57,574 nucleotides of DNA from Aeromonas piscicola. GTDB lineage: Bacteria > Pseudomonadota > Gammaproteobacteria > Enterobacterales > Aeromonadaceae. Location: NCBI RefSeq assembly GCF_000820005.1, contig NZ_CDBL01000044.1, positions 176,552 through 234,125 of the forward strand, given 5' to 3'. This document shows positions 51,941 through 57,574 of the stretch, one piece after another; position 1 is the stretch's first letter, and every line of letters starts with the position of its first letter. Both the position numbers and the translations under genes were made by a program. The notes under the pieces were generated by a model, which saw only the letters and a list, made by a program, of their open reading frames with translations, was not told the DNA's origin and ran no database searches.

Positions 51941-52831
51941 ATGAAGCTGCCTCCCCTGCGCGCCGTTCAATATTTCGAAGCGGTTGCCCGCCTGCTCAGT
52001 TTTTCCCGTGCGGCCCTCGAACTCAACGTCAGCCAGAGTGCGGTCAGCCACCAGATCCGCCTGCTGGAGGATTTTCTGGGTGAGCGCTTGCTGCTGCGCC
52101 AGGGGCGGCTGCTGTCACTGACCGCCCAAGGGGAGGTCTACTTCGAAGGCATAGCGGCCGGGCTCGGCCAGATCGCCCAGAGCAGCGAACAGCTGCGCGG
52201 CGGTGGCGAGATGCGGCTGCGGCTCGCTGTCTACAGCTCGTTCGCGGTGAAGTGGCTGATCCCGCGTCTGGCGGGGCTACGTCAGCTCTATCCCGAGCTG
52301 GATTTGAGTCTGGAGATGGTGGCAGAAGATCCCGAGCTCTCCGATCGGGTGGCGGACTGTTTCATCACAGTCTCGCCGCACGGCCGTGGTTATTGCCACG
52401 ATCTCATCTATCAGGAGCGGTTGTTCCCGGTCTGCAGTCGCCGCCTGTTGCAACAGCTGGAGGGGGAGTGGCCCGAGGCCATCTGGCAGTTGCCGCTGCT
52501 GTCGGTGCAATCCATCTACAAGGCGCGGGGGGAGGATTGGCAGCGCTGGGCCAAGGCAGGCTGCCTGGTCATCCCGGACGAGGCGCGGATGCACCACTTC
52601 AGCCATGTGCTGCTGGCGATGGAGGCGGCGGCCTGGGATCAGGGGGTGGCGTTTGTGAACGACTACATGCTGCGGCCCGATGATCCCCAGCTGGTGGCCT
52701 TGCCGGTACACCAGCTGGAGACGGGGGATGCCTTCTACTTTACCTGCAAGCGATCCCGGGCCCATGAGCCCGCCATCAGCCGGCTGCGCCAATGGCTGAT
52801 GATGGAGACGCGCCAGAGCATGGCGCTATAA
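51941..52831 (+). CDS. LysR-type regulator (GcvA-like)
   Basis: 296 residues. Helix-turn-helix MKLPPLRAVQYFEAVARLLSFSRAALELNVSQSAVSHQIRLLEDFLG, with the KLPPL.ALR start characteristic of the GcvA subgroup, and a LysR substrate-binding domain (LRLAVYSSFAVKWLIPRLAGLRQLYPELDLSLEM). It diverges from the DMT exporter across 91 bp. Effector unknown. It converges with znuB 12 bases away. Confidence 0.88.
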   Translation: MKLPPLRAVQYFEAVARLLSFSRAALELNVSQSAVSHQIRLLEDFLGERLLLRQGRLLSLTAQGEVYFEGIAAGLGQIAQSSEQLRGGGEMRLRLAVYSSFAVKWLIPRLAGLRQLYPELDLSLEMVAEDPELSDRVADCFITVSPHGRGYCHDLIYQERLFPVCSRRLLQQLEGEWPEAIWQLPLLSVQSIYKARGEDWQRWAKAGCLVIPDEARMHHFSHVLLAMEAAAWDQGVAFVNDYMLRPDDPQLVALPVHQLETGDAFYFTCKRSRAHEPAISRLRQWLMMETRQSMAL

Positions 52832-52843
52832 CTGCTTGAGCTA

Positions 52844-53623
52844 TCAGGCTTTCTTGAACTGGCTCAGGATAAACAGGCTGGTGGCACAGACCACGACCGA
52901 TGGGCCAGCCGGCGTGTCTTGATACCATGAGAGTGTCAGCCCGCCGAGTACGGCGAGACAGCCGATCAGCGCAGCAAAACCGGCCATCTGCTCCGGCGTC
53001 TGGCTGAAGCGGCGGGCAGTGGCGGCGGGGATGATCAGCAGTGAGGTGATGATCAGCGCCCCGACAAACTTCATCGCCACGGCGATCACCAGCCCGATCA
53101 GCAGCATCAGCACGCAGCGCAGCACATCAACCCGGATCCCTTCCACCCGCGCCAGCTCTTCCGAGATGGTCATGGAGAGCAGGGGATCCCACAGCCGCCA
53201 CAGGGTGAGCAGCACCAGAGCGCCGCCGCCGTAGATCCAGAGCAGATCCACCGGCTGTACCGAGAGCAAGTCACCGAACAGGTAGGCCATCAGATCCACC
53301 CGCACATTATCCATAAAACTCAAGGTGACCAGGCCGAGCGACAGGGCGCTGTGGGCCAGGATGCCGAGGAGGGTATCGGTCGCCACCTGCTGGTTGCGGC
53401 TCATGATCACCAGCAGCATGGCCATGGCGAGGCAGCAGACCACCACGGCCAGGGTGAGATCCACCTGCAGCAGTATGCCGAGCGCTATGCCGAACAGGCA
53501 GGCATGGGAGAGGGTATCGCCAAAATAGGCCATCTTGCGCCATACCACGAAGCTGCCGAGGGGCCCGGCCAGCAGGGCGATGCCGAGGCCGGCCGCGAGG
53601 GCATATAACAGAAAGCTGTCCAC
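52844..53623 (-). CDS. znuB: Zinc ABC transporter permease ZnuB
   Basis: 259 residues from a GTG at 53623, preceded by AAGGA. ABC-3 family permease with about eight spans: [79 protein letters not shown]. Forms the inner-membrane channel for zinc with ZnuC ATPase and ZnuA binding protein. 20 bases after znuC in one operon. Confidence 0.95.
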   Translation of the reverse strand: MDSFLLYALAAGLGIALLAGPLGSFVVWRKMAYFGDTLSHACLFGIALGILLQVDLTLAVVVCCLAMAMLLVIMSRNQQVATDTLLGILAHSALSLGLVTLSFMDNVRVDLMAYLFGDLLSVQPVDLLWIYGGGALVLLTLWRLWDPLLSMTISEELARVEGIRVDVLRCVLMLLIGLVIAVAMKFVGALIITSLLIIPAATARRFSQTPEQMAGFAALIGCLAVLGGLTLSWYQDTPAGPSVVVCATSLFILSQFKKA

Positions 53624-53643
53624 TTGAATGTCCTTAGCTGCGC

Positions 53644-54408
53644 TTATTGATTGCGAGACGGCAGGCGGATGACGGGGGCCTGCTCATCGTGATGATGGTG
53701 TTCGCCATCGCAGTGATGATGGTGGGTGTAGACCGCCAGCACCTCCTGTTCAGGGCGCCCGAACAGGCGGGCAAATTCGGGATGGCGTGCCACGCTTTCC
53801 GGCTCGCCGTGACAGCAGACGTGACGATTGAGGCAGATCACCTCGTGGGTGCTGGCCATTACCAGGTGCAGATCGTGGGAGACCATCAGCACGGCGCAGT
53901 TGAACTCGGCCGCCAGCTTGCTGATGAGGGCATAGAGCTCGATCTGGCCGTTGATGTCCACCCCCTGCACCGGCTCGTCCAGCACCAGCAGCTCGGGCTT
54001 GACCAGCAGGGCGCGGGCCAGCAGCACTCGCTGCATCTCGCCGCCGGAGAGCTTCTGCATCCGGTTGTCCAGCAGCCCCTGGGCGCCGACCCGGTTGAGC
54101 GCCTCCTCGATGGAGAGACGGCCATTCTTGCCGAGCTGCAGGAAACGGCGCACCGTCAGTGGCAGGGTGGGATCCAGATAGAGGCGTTGCGGCACATAGC
54201 CGACCCGCAGATCGCGACGGCGCAGGATCTCGCCGGTATCCGGGGTGAGCAGGCCCAGCACCAGCTTGCTCAGGGTGCTCTTGCCCGCCCCGTTGGGGCC
54301 GACCAGAGTAGTGATTTTGCCTTTATTCAGGGTAAAGGAGACCTTGTCGAGCACGAGTCGTCCGTCGAACGAAAGACAGACCTCTTTCAGCTCCACCAGT
54401 TGGGTCAT
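53644..54408 (-). CDS. znuC: Zinc ABC transporter ATPase ZnuC
   Basis: 254 residues. Walker [11 protein letters not shown]-loop [10 protein letters not shown], signature [15 protein letters not shown], Walker [13 protein letters not shown] and switch histidine VSHDLH. A His-rich C-terminal tail ([15 protein letters not shown]) is usual for ZnuC and probably senses or buffers zinc. First gene of znuCB, divergent from znuA with Zur boxes between them. Confidence 0.96.
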   Translation of the reverse strand: MTQLVELKEVCLSFDGRLVLDKVSFTLNKGKITTLVGPNGAGKSTLSKLVLGLLTPDTGEILRRRDLRVGYVPQRLYLDPTLPLTVRRFLQLGKNGRLSIEEALNRVGAQGLLDNRMQKLSGGEMQRVLLARALLVKPELLVLDEPVQGVDINGQIELYALISKLAAEFNCAVLMVSHDLHLVMASTHEVICLNRHVCCHGEPESVARHPEFARLFGRPEQEVLAVYTHHHHCDGEHHHHDEQAPVIRLPSRNQ

Positions 54409-54437
54409 GACAGCTCCGGGGTTTACAGCCTGTGAGA

Positions 54438-54477
54438 GTTATAATATAACAACAGCGTTGGTTTGTTATATTATCAC
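54438..54477. promoter_or_regulatory. Two Zur boxes between znuC and znuA
   Basis: Box 1 is GTTATAATATAAC (54438-54450), a perfect palindrome; box 2 is GTTATATTATCAC (54465-54477), one mismatch. Both match the gammaproteobacterial Zur core and lie 27 bp apart, allowing coordinated repression of both divergent units by zinc-loaded Zur. Confidence 0.88.
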
Positions 54478-54502
54478 ACACTCACTTCCTGACGAGATCT
54501 CT

Positions 54503-55426
54503 ATGCGAATTCTTACACTGATCACTGCCTTGCTGGCAGTGAGCCTGCCTGTCCGTGCCCTCGAGGTGCTGACTACCATCAAGCCCCTCGGCTTTATCGC
54601 AGCCGCGATCACCGATGGCGTGAGTGAACCCAAGGTGTTGCTGCCGACCGGCGCCTCTCCCCACGACTTCTCCCTGCGCCCCTCCGATATTCGCAGTATC
54701 CAGGATGCCGACCTGGTGGTATGGGTCGGTCCCGAGCTGGAAGGCTTCATGGCCAAGCCGCTGGCCAAGCATCCCCATGTGCTGACGCTTACCCGGGTTG
54801 AGGGGATGCCACTGTTCGACTATTCCAAGCAGGAAGGGCACGAAGAGCATGCCGATGAGGGTCATGATCACGATGGACACGATGGACACGATGGACACGA
54901 GGGGCATCATCACGAAGGGGTGGATCCGCACATCTGGCTGGGGCCGACCCAGGCACTGGTCATCGCCAATGCGCTGAGCGAGACGCTGAGTGCCCAGGAT
55001 CCCGCCAATGCCGAACGTTATCGCGCCAACCTGTTGACCTTCAAGGTCAAGGTGGATACCAAGGACAAGCTCATCGCCGAACAGATGAAGGCGGTGAACC
55101 AGAAGGGCTACTTCGTGTTCCACGAGGCTTATGGCTACTGGGAACGTCACTACGGCATGAGCTCCAAGGGGCACTTTACCGTGAGCCCGGAACGCCGTCC
55201 CGGCGCCAAGACGCTGGTGGAGATCCGCAAGGCGTTGCAGGAGAAACAGGCGAGCTGCATCTACGCCGAGCCGCAATTCTCCCCTGCCGTGATTGAGTCG
55301 GTGGCCCGCAACACCGGCGCCAAGGTATTGCTGCTGGACGAAGTGGGTGAACAGGTGCCGCTCGGGCCGGATGGTTATCCCCAGTTCATGCAACAGCTGG
55401 CCGATGCCTTCGCCCAGTGCCGATGA
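54503..55426 (+). CDS. znuA: Zinc ABC transporter substrate-binding protein ZnuA
   Basis: 307 residues from ATG 54503; upstream in-frame extension runs antisense into znuC and is not used. Signal peptide ending VRA. Cluster A-I binding protein: TIKPLGFIAAAITDGVSEPKVLLPTGASPHDFSL (first Zn ligand His), the acidic His-rich loop with repeated GHD units, VDPHIWLGP, VFHEAYGYWERHYG, and CIYAEPQFSP. The loop is encoded by three perfect 9-bp repeats (54872-54898). Two cysteines, SCIYAE and AQCR, form the usual disulfide. Confidence 0.95.
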   Translation: MRILTLITALLAVSLPVRALEVLTTIKPLGFIAAAITDGVSEPKVLLPTGASPHDFSLRPSDIRSIQDADLVVWVGPELEGFMAKPLAKHPHVLTLTRVEGMPLFDYSKQEGHEEHADEGHDHDGHDGHDGHEGHHHEGVDPHIWLGPTQALVIANALSETLSAQDPANAERYRANLLTFKVKVDTKDKLIAEQMKAVNQKGYFVFHEAYGYWERHYGMSSKGHFTVSPERRPGAKTLVEIRKALQEKQASCIYAEPQFSPAVIESVARNTGAKVLLLDEVGEQVPLGPDGYPQFMQQLADAFAQCR

Positions 55427-55443
55427 GCCACCCTTGGCTCATC
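55422..55443 (+). other. Hairpin overlapping the znuA stop codon
   Basis: GATGAGCCA-CCCT-TGGCTCATC, perfect 9-bp stem that includes the znuA TGA. No T tract follows, so it is either an mRNA 3'-stabilising hairpin or a weak terminator. Confidence 0.5.
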
Positions 55444-55502
55444 CGATGGGGTTGCCTGCGCCAACTATACTGACCTCCAGCATCTGACATGGAGGGTTAA
55501 GT

Positions 55503-56177
55503 ATGAAATGGCTGCTCGTTCCCACCTGCACGCTGGCACTGCTCTGTGCCAGCGTGCAGGCCTCCCGCCTCTCCGAATACATCGCCAGCCCCGAGTTGAG
55601 GGCCAAGTTGCAGGAGGTCTATGGCGGCAGGGCGATCCAGCGGGCCGAGGCGTTTTCCCGCCTGCTTACGCCCCGGGCGGGCACCACGGATCAGCAGAAG
55701 ATCGCGTTGGTGAACAACTACTTCAACAACCTGACTTACAGCGAGGATCCCAGACTGTGGGGGGATGAGGACTATTGGGCCAATCCGCTGGAATTTATCG
55801 GTGCCCGGGGCGGGGATTGCGAGGATTACAGCATCTCCAAGTACTACACCCTGATGGAGCTGGGGGTGGATGAGAAAAAGCTGCGGCTGGCTTACGTCAA
55901 GGCGGTGAAATACAACCAGTTTCATATGGTGACGCTTTATTTTCCAACGCCCAAATCCGATCCGCTGGTGCTCGACAACATCAACAGCCGGATCCTGCCC
56001 GGCAGCCAGCGAACCGATCTCATCCCCGTCTACAGCTTTGATGCCAAGAGCATCTGGATCATGAAGTCGCGCCGTGAAGGCACACTGGCGGGCAGTGCCG
56101 ATCGGTTGGCGCAGTGGACATCGATGAAGACCCGTTTCTCCAGCGAGCAACTGCGCTCCCCCCGTCGCCAGCTATAG
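55503..56177 (+). CDS. lapG: LapG-type periplasmic cysteine protease (BTLCP family)
   Basis: 224 residues with a signal peptide ending VQA. Bacterial transglutaminase-like cysteine protease: catalytic C106 in GARGGDCEDYSISKYY, H141 in NQFHMVTLY and D158 in LVLDNINSRI. LapG cleaves the N-terminus of large surface adhesins when c-di-GMP is low, under control of the inner-membrane c-di-GMP receptor LapD. No lapD or adhesin gene is visible in the window. It meets the convergent TAXI gene over the shared palindrome CTATAG. Confidence 0.88.
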   Translation: MKWLLVPTCTLALLCASVQASRLSEYIASPELRAKLQEVYGGRAIQRAEAFSRLLTPRAGTTDQQKIALVNNYFNNLTYSEDPRLWGDEDYWANPLEFIGARGGDCEDYSISKYYTLMELGVDEKKLRLAYVKAVKYNQFHMVTLYFPTPKSDPLVLDNINSRILPGSQRTDLIPVYSFDAKSIWIMKSRREGTLAGSADRLAQWTSMKTRFSSEQLRSPRRQL

Positions 56178-57113
56178 TTTTCCCGCCGCTTTCAACTCCG
56201 CGAAATATTTTGCCGCGCCCGGATGCTGGTCGATGCTCAGCACCGGGCCTGTTTTGTTGCGCGCCTTGTGAAACAGGTTGGCGTAACCATAGGTCTGCTC
56301 GTTGAAGCTGGTCTGCTGGGTCAACATGGCCCGGGTCAGTCGGTAGACGTCCGCCTCCGGCGTGACGGCATTGGTCACCAGGGTGGCCGCGATGGCAAAG
56401 GTGGGAGTCGCCTTCAGATTGCCGGGATAGATGCGGGCAGGCACCTGGCTGCGCTGGTAGTACTTGACCCCCTTGAGCAGCCGATCCCGAATATCGCCCT
56501 CAATAGGCAGAAAGCGGATGGCACAGCGCTTGGTGGTATCGAGCACGATCCGGTTCGGGTGTCCCATCACCAGCCCATAGGCATCTATCTGCTTGCTGCA
56601 GAGCGCCTCCGCCAGATTGCCTGCGCTCTTCAGATCGAGATCCTGCTCTTTTGCTCCCAACAGGTTGAACAGGGCCAGGGCCGTCTGGCGAGTGCCCGAG
56701 CTCTTCAGCCCCATGTCGATGGGCGCCAGTTTGAGCTGCGCCAGCGTGGTGATGTCGCCATCCGCCCGCACCACTATGGTGAAAGGCTCGGCGTGGGTGG
56801 CGAACATGGCTCTCAGTTCGGGTTGCGGCTGGCTGGCATAAGGCCCGAGGCCTCGGCTGGCCTGATAGAGCCAGTCCGATTGCACCAGGGCATAGGGTAT
56901 CTGCCCTGTCTGCAACTGGCGCAGATTCTCGATGGAACCTGAGGTGGCCTGCAGCTTGCATTGCAGCTCGGGGTCACTCTTGTTGGCCAGCAGGCAGAAC
57001 TCTTTGGCGACCTGATGATAGATCCCCTGCTCACCGCCGGTGGCGATGATCATGGGACTGGCCAGCAGCGGCAGCGGCCACAACAGGGCGAGTAACGAGC
57101 CGAGTCTGTTCAT
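56172..57113 (-). CDS. TAXI-family TRAP solute-binding protein
   Basis: 313 residues from ATG 57113, whose first base pairs lie inside the upstream gene stop (ATGA overlap). Signal peptide MNRLGSLLALLWPLPLLA. TAXI features: MIIATGGEQGIYHQVAKEFC, ENLRQLQTGQIPYALVQSDWLYQASRG, LAPIDMGLKSSGTRQTALALF, PEADVYRLTRAML. TRAP membrane subunits are not adjacent; the coupled gene upstream is EAL-like, so it may be a ligand sensor for signalling rather than transport (inference). Confidence 0.88.
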   Translation of the reverse strand: MNRLGSLLALLWPLPLLASPMIIATGGEQGIYHQVAKEFCLLANKSDPELQCKLQATSGSIENLRQLQTGQIPYALVQSDWLYQASRGLGPYASQPQPELRAMFATHAEPFTIVVRADGDITTLAQLKLAPIDMGLKSSGTRQTALALFNLLGAKEQDLDLKSAGNLAEALCSKQIDAYGLVMGHPNRIVLDTTKRCAIRFLPIEGDIRDRLLKGVKYYQRSQVPARIYPGNLKATPTFAIAATLVTNAVTPEADVYRLTRAMLTQQTSFNEQTYGYANLFHKARNKTGPVLSIDQHPGAAKYFAELKAAGKL

Positions 57114-57574
57114 GAGATCTCCTTGCTGGCGTAACCGTCTATGCCCCAGCCGCGCAGGGTGTCGATATCCTGGATCTCGCTGGCTTCTGCCAGCAGGGTG
57201 TAACCCGCACTGTGCAGGCATTGGGCCACCAGATTCCAGTAAAGAGGAGCCTGGGTTGGCTGGCAGCTGATGAAGACAGGATTGATGGGGTCGAGCTGAT
57301 TGAAGATGTCGTTGGTCATGGGAATGGCGCTGAACGCCATCTCGACGCCCTGCTCCTGCAAGGTGGCGAGCCGTTCTGCCCCGAGGGGCGGGAAGCTTGC
57401 CAGATCCCAGCGCCAGTCGAGGGTCTTGCCTCTGCCCTTGGACAGCAGTGGAGCGAATTGCGCCCAGTCAGCATGATTGAGCAGGCTGAGGGGCAGTTGC
57501 AGTCCCTCCACTGGATGATGCAGCCAGAGGTCGAGCAGGTGCTGGATCTCGTCCGGCGAGCTCTCCTGTGAGGG
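57110..57574 (-). CDS. Degenerate EAL-domain protein, C-terminal part (N-terminus off window)
   Basis: The frame is open to the right edge; the last 154 codons are seen. It resembles the end of an EAL (c-di-GMP phosphodiesterase) domain: LHHPVEGLQLPLSLLNHADW, IPMTNDIFNQLDPINPVFIS, LVAQCLHSAGYTLLAEASEIQDIDTLRGWGIDGYASKE. The usual AEGVE motif reads AEASE and the ending QGYLF.KP is GYASKE, so it is probably catalytically inactive, like c-di-GMP receptors. The stop overlaps the TAXI gene start, so the two are coupled. Confidence 0.65.
   Translation of the reverse strand, partial: PSQESSPDEIQHLLDLWLHHPVEGLQLPLSLLNHADWAQFAPLLSKGRGKTLDWRWDLASFPPLGAERLATLQEQGVEMAFSAIPMTNDIFNQLDPINPVFISCQPTQAPLYWNLVAQCLHSAGYTLLAEASEIQDIDTLRGWGIDGYASKEIS

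Noticed and set aside
1..57574. CRISPR arrays, tRNA/rRNA genes, prophage or complete insertion sequences
   Set aside because: No regularly spaced repeats, no tRNA-like cloverleaf with CCA, no rRNA sequence and no transposase or integrase was found on either strand by eye.

Overview
The window is chromosomal DNA from a GC-rich gammaproteobacterium, almost certainly an Aeromonas species. The type II secretion pair exeA/exeB has the Aeromonas form. Many genes match the enterobacterial cca / ygiF / hldE / tolC-nudF-yqiB-cpdA-yqiA-parE-parC neighbourhood in order but not in spacing. Species cannot be fixed by reading alone. I see no rRNA, tRNA, CRISPR array or intact insertion sequence. Most of the window is compact core genome; one AT-rich stretch (about 32.27-35.45 kb) and the repeat-flanked gene after it look acquired.

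Layout. 1-3.5 kb: exeAB (leftward) and cca. 3.6-8.5 kb: three paralogous periplasmic solute-binding-like proteins around an lrgAB murein-hydrolase-export pair and its divergent LysR regulator, with a perfect CRP-type palindrome and a LysR-type operator between them. 8.6-11.9 kb: a MocR-type (GntR/aminotransferase) regulator divergent from an OsmC-rhodanese-GNAT operon. 12-17.4 kb: ybaK, the DUF47-pit phosphate pair, a CYTH triphosphatase, a TonB-C-like lipoprotein and lpxL. 17.7-32.2 kb: hldE, tolC, nudF-yqiB-cpdA-yqiA, a second Nudix gene, a GFA-family gene, an AaeXAB-like efflux operon, and parE/parC.

32.2-38.3 kb: the accessory block. It holds a small secreted protein, a LysR/MFS divergent pair, REP-like palindromes, a CPBP membrane protease bracketed by about 41-bp direct repeats, and a POT peptide transporter whose 5' end carries a frameshift. 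38.3-42 kb: a structured intergenic region, an unrecognised four-gene operon led by a stand-alone J-domain protein, and a DoxX gene. 42.2-46 kb: scsABCD, a copper/thiol-redox operon. 46.1-48.2 kb: plsC, then pspA-pspC-pspG with a sigma-54-type promoter but no pspB or pspF. 48.2-52.8 kb: a GIY-YIG protein, another binding protein, rarD, a uracil-DNA-glycosylase-like gene, and a DMT exporter with its LysR regulator. 52.8-57.6 kb: the Zur-regulated znuBC/znuA zinc uptake system, a LapG-type periplasmic protease, and a TAXI-type binding protein translationally coupled to a degenerate EAL-domain protein that runs off the edge.

Themes: envelope maintenance (LpxL, HldE, TolC, PlsC, Psp, LrgAB), periplasmic redox and metal handling (Scs, Znu), and many orphan periplasmic binding proteins without transporter partners. 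The parts most worth following up are the J-domain operon, the binding-protein paralogue family, the reduced psp operon, the LapG/TAXI/EAL group, and several small duplication scars found by direct reading.
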